Shown: positions 26,038 to 35,819, numbered from the stretch's first letter. The stretch is 64,000 nt of DNA from Caldifarciminota bacterium (GCA_026418295.1 JAOABP010000005.1:1-64000), one strand, 5' to 3'. The notes: generated by a model from the letters alone, not told the origin. A program made the numbers and translations.

Positions 26038-27045
26038 TTACTCCTGGTCTTCGGTAATATAAGGGTCGATTGGTGATTTGGTCATCAGTTTCATTAATTC
26101 ATCATTAAAGCGTTGAGCCGGGTAATACCCGAATACCTTCAGGATGTGGTTTTTGGCAATTACTTCATGGACCAGCGCCAGGTTTTTGCCCGGGACAACG
26201 GGGATAGTGACTAAGGGGATTTTAACCCCTAAAATTTCGGAAAACTGTTCTTCGATTCCCGCCCGTTCACATTCGACGCCGGTTTTCCAGTGCACAAGCC
26301 GGACTTCAACCTCGATCCGTTTCTGGACCCGGATGGCGCGGACGCCGTAGAGGCTGTAGACATCGACGATGCCGACCCCCCGGACCTCAATATGATGAGC
26401 CAGCGCCGGTGATTTGGCAGCTGAGTAGCCCATCAGGATGCCGTTGCCCCGTCTGAGGACGCGTACCAGGTCATCGGCAATCAGCCGGTGTCCGCGGTCT
26501 ACCAGGTCGAGGGCGCATTCACTCTTGCCGATTCCTGATTCGCCGGTGATCAACAGCCCGACACCAAAGACATCCACCAGATCGCCGTGGATATAAGTCT
26601 CCGGCGCCAGCCGGTAGTCGAGAAACGAGGTCAGGAGGTGAATAAATGGCGTAGTGTCCAGCGGGGTGCGCAGAACCGGAACCGCCAGCCGGTCGGCTTC
26701 GCTGAGCCAGATCGGGTTCAACTCCAGCCCCTTGGTAACAATTACTGCGGCAGGATTAAGCTCCAGCAGGGTCCGGACCGACTTCGTGTATTCAGCCGGG
26801 GTCAGCGTATTCAGAAATGACATTTCGGTACTGCCGACGATCTGAATCCGTTCCGAGAGAAATACGCCGGTGAAACGGGCAAGTGCCAGTCCCGGACGGT
26901 TGATGTCCGAGGTTACAATATAATGACTTTCCAGCCCGCTGGCACCGCCGAGCAGTTCCAGGCGCCATTCCTCCTTTTTTTCCCGGAACAGTGTTCCGAC
27001 GGTTATCGTTTTTGGGAGAGGAGGACCGGATTCGTCAGCGTTCAT
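26038..27045 (-). CDS. hprK: HPr kinase/phosphorylase
   Basis: A 335-residue bifunctional Ser-kinase/phosphorylase. Its C-terminal half has YIHGDLVDVFG (His153), the P-loop GESGIGKS at 168-175, a second conserved GHRLIADD, and the HprK signature HIEVRGVGIVDVYSLYG. In Firmicutes it phosphorylates HPr Ser46; elsewhere its target may be an HPr-like protein outside a sugar PTS. It follows hpf by 11 bases. No ptsH or ptsI is visible here. Confidence 0.93.
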   Translation of the reverse strand: MNADESGPPLPKTITVGTLFREKKEEWRLELLGGASGLESHYIVTSDINRPGLALARFTGVFLSERIQIVGSTEMSFLNTLTPAEYTKSVRTLLELNPAAVIVTKGLELNPIWLSEADRLAVPVLRTPLDTTPFIHLLTSFLDYRLAPETYIHGDLVDVFGVGLLITGESGIGKSECALDLVDRGHRLIADDLVRVLRRGNGILMGYSAAKSPALAHHIEVRGVGIVDVYSLYGVRAIRVQKRIEVEVRLVHWKTGVECERAGIEEQFSEILGVKIPLVTIPVVPGKNLALVHEVIAKNHILKVFGYYPAQRFNDELMKLMTKSPIDPYITEDQE

Positions 27046-27056
27046 AGCTGCTGCTA

Positions 27057-27377
27057 TTATCCGCCCGTTTTTGCCCGGCCGGCACGACGGCGCCGGGTGC
27101 GGATCTTTTCCAGATGCCGCTCCAGCTGCACGGTGAGCTTGTCGGTCAGATCATTGACCGCCTCATACAAGTCCTTTCCCTGACCTTTGGCGGTCACGAT
27201 GAAATGACTGGAATGAAATTTTCCCTCGGCAATTTCAAATGCCCGGTCCCGGAAGAGGATAATTTCCCCTTCCAGTACCTGATGGTCATAACGGGCAATC
27301 TTGCTGATTTTTTTCTCGATATAGGTTCGGAGATGGGGGGTGACTTCCAGATGACGGGCGGTAATAGTGACCTGCAT
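27057..27377 (-). CDS. hpf: Ribosome hibernation promoting factor, short type
   Basis: A 106-residue RaiA/HPF-family protein (MQVTITARHLEVTPHLRTYIEKKI; DLYEAVNDLTDKLTVQLERH). It binds the 30S decoding region of idle ribosomes. It lacks the C-terminal dimerisation domain of long HPF and ends in a basic tail (RTRRRRAGRAKTGG). AAAGGAGG precedes the ATG and a promoter lies at 27401-27428. First gene of hpf-hprK. Confidence 0.92.
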   Translation of the reverse strand: MQVTITARHLEVTPHLRTYIEKKISKIARYDHQVLEGEIILFRDRAFEIAEGKFHSSHFIVTAKGQGKDLYEAVNDLTDKLTVQLERHLEKIRTRRRRAGRAKTGG

Positions 27378-27400
27378 GATACCTCCTTTTCACCACCAAA

Positions 27401-27428
27401 ATCTTACCCAAGTATTACCTTAAGTCAA
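27401..27428 (-). promoter_or_regulatory. Promoter of hpf-hprK
   Basis: On the minus strand TTGACT (27423-27428), 16 bases and TAAGAT (27401-27406) precede a short leader with AAAGGAGG. Confidence 0.55.
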
Positions 27429-27456
27429 GCAGTCACTACCAGGTAAGACTTGAGTG

Positions 27457-28044
27457 TCATAACTCTTTTCTTCCTTCCAGAGCCCGGCCGAGTGTTTCCC
27501 GGTCTGCCAGTTCCAGTTCACTGCCCACCGGCAATCCCCGGGCGATTCTGGTTACCCGGACGCCAAATGGTTTGAGTTGCCGGGCAAGGTAGACTGCTGA
27601 TGCCTCGCCTTCGACGGTCGGGTTAGTGGCAAGGATTACTTCGGTAATTTTTCCCTGTTCAATCCGGGCAAGCAGTTCCCGGATGTGCAGATTTTCCGGT
27701 CCGATCCGGTCCAGTGGCGCCAGTACACCCCCGAGTACATGGTAAGTACCGTGAAACTGTCCGGTCTGTTCCAGTGCCAGCACATCTGCCGGTTCCTCAA
27801 CCACGCACACCAGGGAATGGTCCCGTTTCGGATCAGTGCAGATGGTGCAGATTTCGTTTTCTGTCAGATTGAAGCACACCGGGCAGAGATGAATTTTTTC
27901 CAGTGCCTGGTTGAGTGCGGTAGTGAGTTGCCGGGCAAGTTCAGGATTTTTCAGCAGGTGGAAGGCAAGCCGCTGAGCCGACTTTCTTCCGATGCCCGGC
28001 AGGCTGCTCAGCGCGGCAAGCAGTGATTCGAATACGCTGTTCAT
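27457..28044 (-). CDS. recR: Recombination protein RecR
   Basis: A 195-residue protein with the RecR layout. A helix-hairpin-helix (LPGIGRKSAQRLAFHLL near 15-31), a four-Cys zinc motif (CPVCFNLTENEICTIC near 54-69) and a Toprim domain (LVCVVEEPADVLALE) are followed by the Walker B-like ATNPTVEGEA. It loads RecA at gaps with RecO/RecF. It overlaps dnaX by 4 bases, the common dnaX-recR arrangement. Confidence 0.95.
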   Translation of the reverse strand: MNSVFESLLAALSSLPGIGRKSAQRLAFHLLKNPELARQLTTALNQALEKIHLCPVCFNLTENEICTICTDPKRDHSLVCVVEEPADVLALEQTGQFHGTYHVLGGVLAPLDRIGPENLHIRELLARIEQGKITEVILATNPTVEGEASAVYLARQLKPFGVRVTRIARGLPVGSELELADRETLGRALEGRKEL

Positions 28045-29603
28045 GGTTCTTCTTCCGCATCGCCGAACAGCTCCCGGACCTTGCGGTTGACCCAGTCCGG
28101 CGGTAACTGTTCGTGGATCAGAGTGGTTTCGATAACTGCAGGGCTGCCGGCCAGCTGGCTCAGAGTGGATTCAATCAGTGCCCGGCTGCTTTTCAGCAGA
28201 TGGATGTTACCGCGATGTTCAAGATACAGACCGATCGTCAGCTTTCTGCCGTCCCAGTTCAGCGGTTTGGCAAATTGCAGAATCGGAAACAGTCCCGGGC
28301 GTTGCCGGGCGATACTTTCGAGCATGGCGGTCCAGAGCTGTTCCAGTGGTTTGCTTCCCGCCGGCGGATCGGATGGCGGAGGATCTCCGGCTGATTCGGT
28401 TTGAGGTGCGGGTTTTTCGACCGGCGGCGCCAAGTCAGCAGAGCGGTTTGACTTTACTTTTTTTCCCACGGGCGGGTCAGAAACTGAAGATGCCGGTGCC
28501 GGGGTGCCGGCAGAGCCGAGGTCCAGCAGCTTCAACGAGACGATCTCCAGAAGGATTTTCGGGAGGAGCGATTCCCGAGCCTGTTTTTCGGAAAGGGTCA
28601 GAGTGTTGATGATGTTGAGAATGCGGGCGCGGTCAAATTTTTCTGCCTGTTGCTGCAGCCGGTTGATCTCCTCGGGCAGAAATCCCTCAGCGGGGGTTCC
28701 TCCCATTTTCAGCAGGAGCAGGTTGCGGAAATGATTTACCGCTCCGGTGAAGAATTCCACCAGGTCATAGCCGGCGGTGAACAGCCGTTCGGTGAAATCA
28801 AGCATCGCCTTGGCGTCGCTGGTGCTGAGCAGGTCGGCATACTGATAGAACAGATCCGCTGGCACAAGTCCCAGCAGTTCTTCGACATGGGCAAGTTCGA
28901 TCCCTTCCGGACTGTAGGTGGCAAGCATGTCCAGAAGTCCTTCGGCATCACGGATCGCGCCATCTGCCCGCCGGGCGATTGCTGCCAGCGCCGGTTCGCT
29001 GATTTTAATCTGCTCCTGCTCTGCCAGCCACCTCAACCGGTCGATGATTTCGTTGACGGTCGCCTTGCGGAAGTCAAAGCGCTGGCACCGGGAAAGAATG
29101 GTGGTCGGTACTTCATGCGGGGCGGTGGTGGCGAAGATGAATTTCGCATGGGCGGGCGGTTCCTCAAGTGTCTTGAGCAGGGCATTGAATGCCTCCTTGG
29201 TCAGCATGTGAACTTCGTCAATGATATACACTTTATACCGAAAGCTGGCGGGTGCATATTTTATATTCTCGCGCAACTCCCGCACCTGGTCGATTCCCCG
29301 ATTGGAGGCACCGTCAATTTCCAGGACATCCATACTCCGCGATTCCGCAATTTCCACGCAGGCGGAGCACTGATTGCAGGGTGTCACGGTCGGTTGACGG
29401 TAGGACAGGCAGTTCAGGCTCTTAGCGAGGATCCGGGCGGTAGTGGTCTTGCCGACACCGCGCGGACCGGCAAAGAGATAGGCGTTGGCAAGCCGGTTAT
29501 TTTCAATTGCCTTGATCAGGGTATTTTTAACATGATCCTGAATCAGTAATTCAGCAAAGGTCCTGGGCCGGTATTTGAGGGTCAGAACCTGTCGGGTGGA
29601 CAT
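28041..29603 (-). CDS. dnaX: DNA polymerase III subunits gamma/tau
   Basis: A 520-residue clamp-loader ATPase. Walker A GPRGVGKTTTARILAKSLNC starts near 45, followed by a zinc module PCNQCSAC, Walker B YIIDEVHML, and sensor 1 FIFATT with the SRC motif LSRCQRFDF. The C-terminal third has a Pro/Ser-rich linker and a tau-like domain. I saw no slippery A or T run around the linker, so a separate gamma product is not evident. The start lies just after the SRP RNA on the same strand. Confidence 0.95.
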   Translation of the reverse strand: MSTRQVLTLKYRPRTFAELLIQDHVKNTLIKAIENNRLANAYLFAGPRGVGKTTTARILAKSLNCLSYRQPTVTPCNQCSACVEIAESRSMDVLEIDGASNRGIDQVRELRENIKYAPASFRYKVYIIDEVHMLTKEAFNALLKTLEEPPAHAKFIFATTAPHEVPTTILSRCQRFDFRKATVNEIIDRLRWLAEQEQIKISEPALAAIARRADGAIRDAEGLLDMLATYSPEGIELAHVEELLGLVPADLFYQYADLLSTSDAKAMLDFTERLFTAGYDLVEFFTGAVNHFRNLLLLKMGGTPAEGFLPEEINRLQQQAEKFDRARILNIINTLTLSEKQARESLLPKILLEIVSLKLLDLGSAGTPAPASSVSDPPVGKKVKSNRSADLAPPVEKPAPQTESAGDPPPSDPPAGSKPLEQLWTAMLESIARQRPGLFPILQFAKPLNWDGRKLTIGLYLEHRGNIHLLKSSRALIESTLSQLAGSPAVIETTLIHEQLPPDWVNRKVRELFGDAEEEP

Positions 29604-29612
29604 AATTTATCA

Positions 29613-29893
<281 letters not shown>

Positions 29894-29926
29894 ATAACCC
29901 TATATCTCCCAACCCGGCAATGGGCA

Positions 29927-30892
29927 TCAGCGCATCATCTGTGCAGGTTCAACGAAGATTCTCTTGGTGTCAATCGTATCGCTGACAATCCCCAGCCGGA
30001 GCAGACGGGCAGCCAGCGTCTGAATTGCTGGCCGGTTGATCTCAACCAGCCGCTGATACTGAGGCAGACGGCAGAAACCGCAGACATCCCGGCAGTAAGG
30101 GAAGTAGCGTCCCAGAGTCTGTTTGCCCTCCTCAGGCCGGGCGTCGATCCGGTCAACCGCCATATCCAGGGCGATCTTCAGCCGGGTGCGCTGTGCCCGG
30201 GTGGTGTTTTTCAGGAATTGCGGGCTGAAGCCAATCGCAAATGCCGGAAACGGGTTGTTGAGATAACGGGTGGCAATTGAACTCAATGTGTCAACGTTAT
30301 TCAGATTGAGCGGACAGACCGCGGGTTCCACCAGCCAGGCGGCATCCAGCTGTCCGGCAGTGAGCATCGCCGAAAGTGCGGTCAGCGATGCTTCGGTGAG
30401 TTTGACATCTGCCGGCTTGAGTCCGATCTCTCCGAGCAGAGCGGCAACATAGTCCCGAAGGATCGGCGGGTAGCCGAGCCGCTTGCCCTTAAGATCGGTG
30501 AGCTTGTTAATTCTGCTCTTTTTTACTTTGGCAAGCACATCCACCGGCAGTGCGGGCCGGAATTCCACCGCCATGAACACCTGCAGGGTTTCGCCCTTGG
30601 TACTCATATGCTTCAGAATTGTGCTCCAGGGGAATACCCCGACATCAGTCTTCCCGGCAAAGAGATCGGTCAGCGCCTGGTCGGGGTCGGAATAGTATGT
30701 CAGTTCGGGCAGAATCCGGTTCTTGAGAAACAGGGTGTCGTCGACTGCGACGAGAAATGGCAGTGCTGCTACTGAGCTGTCGCAGGCGAACCGCAGCGGC
30801 ATCGGCCGGTTCTCCTGAATCTGCGGGTAGAGGATGATGCCGACCAGCACTGCTGCCAGGATGATGATAATAACGGTCAGAATTCGGGTCAT
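29927..30892 (-). CDS. NMT1/THI5-like (SsuA-type) substrate-binding protein
   Basis: A 321-residue protein. An N-terminal membrane anchor or signal (about 5-24, VIIIILAAVLVGIILY) is followed by a periplasmic binding fold: FACDSSVAALPFLVAVDDTLF, a DLFAGKTDVGVFPW loop, LTDLKGKRLGYPP and LTAGQLDAAWLVEPA. Such proteins bind sulfonates, nitrate or thiamine precursors for ABC importers. No permease or ATPase gene is adjacent, so the ligand cannot be inferred. A CxxCxxC-like YCRDVCGFCRLP near 268-279 is unusual. AGGGGGAA precedes the ATG. Confidence 0.75.
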   Translation of the reverse strand: MTRILTVIIIILAAVLVGIILYPQIQENRPMPLRFACDSSVAALPFLVAVDDTLFLKNRILPELTYYSDPDQALTDLFAGKTDVGVFPWSTILKHMSTKGETLQVFMAVEFRPALPVDVLAKVKKSRINKLTDLKGKRLGYPPILRDYVAALLGEIGLKPADVKLTEASLTALSAMLTAGQLDAAWLVEPAVCPLNLNNVDTLSSIATRYLNNPFPAFAIGFSPQFLKNTTRAQRTRLKIALDMAVDRIDARPEEGKQTLGRYFPYCRDVCGFCRLPQYQRLVEINRPAIQTLAARLLRLGIVSDTIDTKRIFVEPAQMMR

Positions 30893-30904
30893 TGTTCCCC
30901 CTTT

Positions 30905-32512
30905 TTATTGCTTTAACTTCTTATACCGCTCATAGGCGGCGGCTGCCTTGTCCTTCTCGCCGGTCTCGCGGTAACAGTGCACGAGGTTGAGCCAGGCTTC
31001 GGCGTTGTCCGGATTGATGCTTGTAGTCATCGTCAAATTGTCAATCGCCTGCTTCAGAAATTCCCGTCCCGCATCCTTCTTTCCGGATTCAATCAGCGAC
31101 AGCCCGATGCCGGTCCGGCTCACCCCGAGCAGCAGATAGATGTTTTCCAGCTGGACCGGGTTCTCGTTGCTCAAAAACATCCCTTCCGGAGTGACGGCGG
31201 AAACTCCCTGCTGTCCTTTGAGCTGCGGGAAGTAGAGATAGACAAAACCGCCACCGTAGTAGCCAAGAGTGGCAAGTGTGCTGTCAATCTGACGGGCAAG
31301 CGGTCCGGTGATTTCGAGATAGCCTTTGGAGACAACATCAGTGGTGACAAGAGACACAAGCTGCTGCTGCAGCGGTCCGGGCAGTTTTGTCACCGGCACG
31401 ACGGTGTTCTCGATCACCCGGGCGAAGGAGATCATTGCCAGGCTGTCCTTTTTTGCCTGATACTGGGCGATGCCCAGATTGAAGAGGGCGGAATAGTCAT
31501 AAGGGTCATTGGCAAGTGCCTGCTGGAACAACTGTTCCGCCTGGGCACGGTAATTGTTGGAGGTGTCGCCCCGGGTTTCGGCTGAGGCGCGCAGCAGGGC
31601 AGAGCCGAGCCGGGTGGAGGTGACATTCAGATTGTTGGCAGCATAGAAAAGGCGCGAGGTTACCTGGGCAATCTGCTGGAGCTGTTTTCCCTGATTCAGC
31701 TCCTTCTCAATATAGCGCCGGAGCTCCTCAGGTCCGGCATAGCGCTGTTTATCAACCAGATTCCGGGCAATTTTCCGGACCTGGGCGGTGTCGCTCAATT
31801 TCAGGAGATTCACCAGATCCGCATAGGCGCTGTCATAACGCGCCTGATAAATTTTTAATGCCTGCTGGTAATAATAACTGGTTGAGTCCCAGCGGCTGCG
31901 CCTTGTCTCCCTGGGCAGCAGGCTGTCCGGGACCTGCAGGTAATACAGCCCGATCAGCGAATAGGCTTCGGCACTGCCGGTGTTCAGAGACAGCATCTCG
32001 CGGGCGGTCTTCAGCATCTCGTCGAATTTGCCGAGCGCGCTGTAGGCGTTGGCAATCAGCGTATAGGTCTGGGACTTTGCCGGTTCGATCAGCAGGGCGG
32101 CACGGGCAAAGCTGATCGCCTTTTCGTATTCCCCGGCGTTCAGATTGTCCCGGCTGGCAGCAATGAGTGCGGTCCAGCTCCAGTGGGTCTGCTGTTCATC
32201 CTTGCGAATGTCCTCGACAATCGAGCTGTCGTTACTGATTGCGGCGAGAAAATGGCCGGCAGCCGGAATCAGCTGATTCAGCTGGGCATCGCAGAGTCCG
32301 AGCCAGAGATGAATCTGAGCCAGTGCCTTGCTGTCTGCGGTACTGCCATACTGGTCCAGTGCCTTCTGAAACTGCTCCCGTGCCCGTTCATATCTGCCGC
32401 CCTGATAATGGATTCTGCCGCCGCGCAGCAGCGCATCCAGGGGCACATTCTGGGCGCCCGCCAGCGTGAACAGGGCGATAATGGTCAAAACTGACCGGCG
32501 AAGAATGCTCAT
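30905..32512 (-). CDS. Exported TPR-repeat protein
   Basis: A 535-residue protein with a signal peptide (LTIIALFTLAGAQ) and many tetratricopeptide repeats. Examples are GGRYERAREQFQKALDQYG, GEYEKAISFARAALLIEP, YSALFNLGIAQYQAKKDSLAM and a C-terminal NPDNAEAWLNLVHCYRETGEKDKAAAAYERYKKL. It is probably a periplasmic scaffold. It lies 12 bases upstream of the NMT1-like gene on the same transcript. CAGGAGGA precedes the ATG. Confidence 0.85.
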   Translation of the reverse strand: MSILRRSVLTIIALFTLAGAQNVPLDALLRGGRIHYQGGRYERAREQFQKALDQYGSTADSKALAQIHLWLGLCDAQLNQLIPAAGHFLAAISNDSSIVEDIRKDEQQTHWSWTALIAASRDNLNAGEYEKAISFARAALLIEPAKSQTYTLIANAYSALGKFDEMLKTAREMLSLNTGSAEAYSLIGLYYLQVPDSLLPRETRRSRWDSTSYYYQQALKIYQARYDSAYADLVNLLKLSDTAQVRKIARNLVDKQRYAGPEELRRYIEKELNQGKQLQQIAQVTSRLFYAANNLNVTSTRLGSALLRASAETRGDTSNNYRAQAEQLFQQALANDPYDYSALFNLGIAQYQAKKDSLAMISFARVIENTVVPVTKLPGPLQQQLVSLVTTDVVSKGYLEITGPLARQIDSTLATLGYYGGGFVYLYFPQLKGQQGVSAVTPEGMFLSNENPVQLENIYLLLGVSRTGIGLSLIESGKKDAGREFLKQAIDNLTMTTSINPDNAEAWLNLVHCYRETGEKDKAAAAYERYKKLKQ

Positions 32513-32882
32513 TTTTTATCCTCCTGAGATTGTTAATCAAACAAACTATAATAGCGATTTTCTTTCCGGTGTCAATCAGGATAAGTGGATCATTTATCCC
32601 GGGGAAGTTTGTACATCAATTTTGATATTGTTTTAACAAATGAGATTAATTATTAGACGTAAAAATTAACGATTGGAGTGAATTTGTAGAGAGTATTTAG
32701 TAGGGGTAGTGTGATTGAACCGCACAAAAAGGAAATTATTACACATCCAATACTTTGATTTTGAATCGGTCGGGATAGTTCAATTCGGATTTGTCGCAAA
32801 TAGTGATGGGAATTGTAAAATTCATAAGTTTAGGGATAATTTAGTTTGTCACCGGACGTAAAACAACTTAATTTTAGAAATA
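32513..32882. other. Intergenic region, junction into an AT-rich island
   Basis: This 370-base gap holds the promoter of the TPR gene (32548-32575). From about 32590 the sequence becomes AT-rich and continues so through mcrC and mcrB. I see no gene, tRNA or repeat in the AT-rich part, so how the island entered is not shown. Confidence 0.5.
32548..32575 (-). promoter_or_regulatory. Promoter of the TPR-NMT1 operon
   Basis: On the minus strand TTGACA (32570-32575), 16 bases and TATTAT (32548-32553) precede a leader with CAGGAGGA. Confidence 0.6.
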
Positions 32883-34259
32883 TTAGTTAAAATCCGAGTT
32901 CCAGATTCGATGTAGTAATGTCAACAGTTCTTCTTCATCAAAGGGGACGTCAATTTTGAATAACATCATATTTCCCTTAGTATTTTTATAACTGACAACT
33001 TCTGCTTTCTCTATTATTATTTCATTCGAAAGCCTGGGATAGATTAGAACCGCTCTTTTATCAATATTGGGACTTAGACCGGCATAAGCTAATACTTGAT
33101 GTACGTCTTTTCTGTGTTCTTCCTCTATTTCTGGGGTTGAATTTCCAGATCTCAAATAAAGCAGGTGTTTTTTATATTTTACGTCGATTATCATTACAAG
33201 ATTTTCCTTATCAATGATAATATCTGGTTTTAATTCCCGTAAGCCGCTCCATCGGGTAAATGGTATTAATCTCAATTTTGCGTTTTTCCTAATATCGGAA
33301 TAGAAGTTTGCTCCTATTAACTTAGCGAATCGATAGCAGACGTGTTCAACCCAAAATTCGAATAGTTTACTCATTTCAATTTTCCAAGGGAACCCCCAAA
33401 ATTGAGCTGAGGATAACGAAATTCTACTTTGTTTTAAATACGAGATTCCCTGCTGCCGCGCTCTTTCATAAGTGGCCTGGTAAAAAGGTGGAATTTGGGC
33501 TTTTTTTAATTTGTCAATTTCGGGTGCCTCTAAAGTAACATTGAATAAAGTTTTTTTTAGTTTATGGATTGATGGTAATGCGTCCTTTTTGATTTTAACC
33601 GGTACGTTTGTAGTGGATACATCAATCTCTATTAGGTTAATAATTCCTTTGAATTGCCTATGAATGTCCAAATCAATTGTATAATCGGTGCATTGGGTTT
33701 TGAATCGATCCCAATTACCCGTCGGAATCTTTGTTAAAGCATAATTGTACCAATCAACAGTTCCAACTGGACTATTCTTTGTTTCGTAAATTTTTTGCAT
33801 CCCGCGTAAAGGGGGGGACAAGGCCTTTTCAATCGCTCTTAATGTGGCAACAGCTTTCACCCACCTCGGTAGCATACCGTGATGCATGATCGGTTCTTCT
33901 GATTCCCAGAATTCGGGTTCGAGTTTCCAATCTATTGACTCCAATATTTCTGATAATGTATTTAGTTTAATCCTGGGTTTAACAATAATTGTACCGTAAA
34001 CTTCCTGATTATAAGGATTTTTGAGGGGAGCGATTCCAACTAAATCCGATGGTTCGAATGATAAACCGGTATTGTTGTCCCAAGTGTATTGAACATGTAA
34101 AAAATCGAGATATTTTTTATTCGTGGCAATCCATTTATTTACACAATCCCAAGGCATTCGTTTGTCAAATTTGCCCGAGGGAAACCAATTTTTTAATGTT
34201 TCGATCGTTACAGTCTTAGGTTGATTAAATTCAGTTAATTGTAGTTGTAGTTTCTTCAT
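32883..34259 (-). CDS. mcrC: McrC-type nuclease subunit of a type IV restriction system
   Basis: A 458-residue partner of McrB. The C-terminal PD-(D/E)xK nuclease has PD346 in ELKPDIIID, then MIIDVKYKKH with D359 and K361; FEFWVEHV near 300-307 supplies the upstream acidic residue. It cleaves DNA carrying modified bases when driven by McrB. It overlaps mcrB by 29 bases. AT-rich composition unlike the flanking housekeeping genes points to transfer. Confidence 0.88.
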   Translation of the reverse strand: MKKLQLQLTEFNQPKTVTIETLKNWFPSGKFDKRMPWDCVNKWIATNKKYLDFLHVQYTWDNNTGLSFEPSDLVGIAPLKNPYNQEVYGTIIVKPRIKLNTLSEILESIDWKLEPEFWESEEPIMHHGMLPRWVKAVATLRAIEKALSPPLRGMQKIYETKNSPVGTVDWYNYALTKIPTGNWDRFKTQCTDYTIDLDIHRQFKGIINLIEIDVSTTNVPVKIKKDALPSIHKLKKTLFNVTLEAPEIDKLKKAQIPPFYQATYERARQQGISYLKQSRISLSSAQFWGFPWKIEMSKLFEFWVEHVCYRFAKLIGANFYSDIRKNAKLRLIPFTRWSGLRELKPDIIIDKENLVMIIDVKYKKHLLYLRSGNSTPEIEEEHRKDVHQVLAYAGLSPNIDKRAVLIYPRLSNEIIIEKAEVVSYKNTKGNMMLFKIDVPFDEEELLTLLHRIWNSDFN

Positions 34260-35784
34260 TAGTTGGGAGTTCTTCTATCTCCTCTATTAATGTCAGTAGT
34301 TCGTTTTTAGCTAGTGTTAATTTGCCTTCAAGGAGATATTCTTTTAAAAGGGAGACAACTTCATTTTTCAATTTTGCGTTTAAATAATCTAAAGAGTCAG
34401 CGATGAAATAAGAATGTCCCGGTTGCAGGTTTAGTTCATCATCTGTAACTTTATCAAAGAAAATTTTTGTTATTTTATTAAAGTATTCCAAAGCTCTCTC
34501 TTCTACTGATGGACAATTCATGGTTTCATATATTTTGGTTAATTGTTCGCTCGATGGCCAGATGTCGATGAAAGCGAATCTTCGTCTGATGGCAAAGTCC
34601 AACATCGCAATACTCCTATCGGCAGTGTTCATGGTACCAATGATGTAAAAATTATTAGGCATATATAACTCTTTTCTGGATCTTAACTTAAGTTTTCTAT
34701 TTTGTTCAGGTTCAAGCAAAAATATCGCTTCCCCGAGAATTTTGGCGAAGTCCCCTCGGTTGATTTCGTCTATTATGAGCAAGTTACCAATGTTTGATTC
34801 AACGGCCTTTTCTATACTTTCGACAAAAGGGCCTTCATAATTTGTAAAAACTAATTGTTGAGTACTTGTTTGCGGTTTGATGCCTTCAACAAAATCTTCG
34901 TAATTATATGAACTGTGGAATTGGATTATGTCGTAATTTGTGATTATGTTATTTTTTTTCATTTTTTCCGCAATTTCAATGGCTAAATGGGTTTTACCTG
35001 TGCCTGGGGGGCCTTGGAGGATAATGTATTTTCTTTTTTTGAGATAGTCGATGAGCGGATCTATTTTGGGGTATCCCCTCCAGATTTCTATTAATTGGGG
35101 AATTAATTTCATATCAAGTATATTTTTTTTATATCCTTCTCGTATATTCCATTCTCTGAATTTTCCATAAAGTAAAATATGACTCAAAAATGCACTGGCA
35201 CCTTCTTCAGTATTTTCTATTACACAGGCTGAAGGAAGATATTTCCCGTATTTTTTCCATAACGCATCGTAATCGGAGAATTTTCCGAGTGATGAAATTA
35301 TGTCCTCGGGGATACGTTCTGTTTCGTCTAAAATGTTATCCTTGACAAAGGTTTTGGTACCGGGTATGTTCCAATTGTATTTTTTTATTAATTTTAGCAG
35401 AAGTTTAATTGATCTTTGTACGCTCGGCTTTGTTAGTAAACTAGCGTCTTCTGTTACTCCTCCAGTTCCAATCCCGAAGCAAATTAATATTTGGGTGGGG
35501 GATTCTGAATTATCCGGGAACGCGACAAGGGAGAAGTTTTCGTACGGACCACTTAGCGTCGCCCCTTCGTAAAGTAACCCCCAATAAGGAATATTTTCTC
35601 CTGATTGTCCAGCTAGAAGGGAATAAAATCTTAATATACCATTGGCATCTGAGTTTTTAGCAAAGTTCGCACCGAATATATCCCCGAGCAAGTTTTTTGA
35701 TGTGTTTAGTGCCGCATTAGTGTCTTTATTGATAATTGCTTGGAGTAAAGCCCTCGCTAACTCTTTTTGATCGGTGGTAAACAT
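34231..35784 (-). CDS. mcrB: McrB-type AAA+ GTPase of a type IV restriction system
   Basis: A 517-residue motor. An N-terminal region of about 240 residues is of unrecognised type. The AAA+ domain has Walker A GPPGTGKTH at 258-266, Walker B LLIIDEINRGDFAKILGE, the McrB signature GTMNTADRSIAML (sensor 1), and IRRRFAFIDIWP. The N-terminal domain should read the modified DNA or another trigger and varies between systems. TATAAT lies 6 bases before the ATG within a perfect consensus promoter. Confidence 0.9.
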   Translation of the reverse strand: MFTTDQKELARALLQAIINKDTNAALNTSKNLLGDIFGANFAKNSDANGILRFYSLLAGQSGENIPYWGLLYEGATLSGPYENFSLVAFPDNSESPTQILICFGIGTGGVTEDASLLTKPSVQRSIKLLLKLIKKYNWNIPGTKTFVKDNILDETERIPEDIISSLGKFSDYDALWKKYGKYLPSACVIENTEEGASAFLSHILLYGKFREWNIREGYKKNILDMKLIPQLIEIWRGYPKIDPLIDYLKKRKYIILQGPPGTGKTHLAIEIAEKMKKNNIITNYDIIQFHSSYNYEDFVEGIKPQTSTQQLVFTNYEGPFVESIEKAVESNIGNLLIIDEINRGDFAKILGEAIFLLEPEQNRKLKLRSRKELYMPNNFYIIGTMNTADRSIAMLDFAIRRRFAFIDIWPSSEQLTKIYETMNCPSVEERALEYFNKITKIFFDKVTDDELNLQPGHSYFIADSLDYLNAKLKNEVVSLLKEYLLEGKLTLAKNELLTLIEEIEELPTNEETTTTIN

Positions 35785-35790
35785 GTTTTT

Positions 35791-35819
35791 ATTATAGTAG
35801 CGATGAATTTTTATGTCAA
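35791..35819 (-). promoter_or_regulatory. Perfect consensus promoter of mcrBC, leaderless
   Basis: On the minus strand TTGACA (35814-35819), exactly 17 bases and TATAAT (35791-35796) are followed by 6 bases and the mcrB ATG. No Shine-Dalgarno. Confidence 0.75.

Noticed and set aside
28650-29549. Open frame of 299 codons opposite dnaX
   Set aside because: Antisense to conserved dnaX motifs; no domain or signal.
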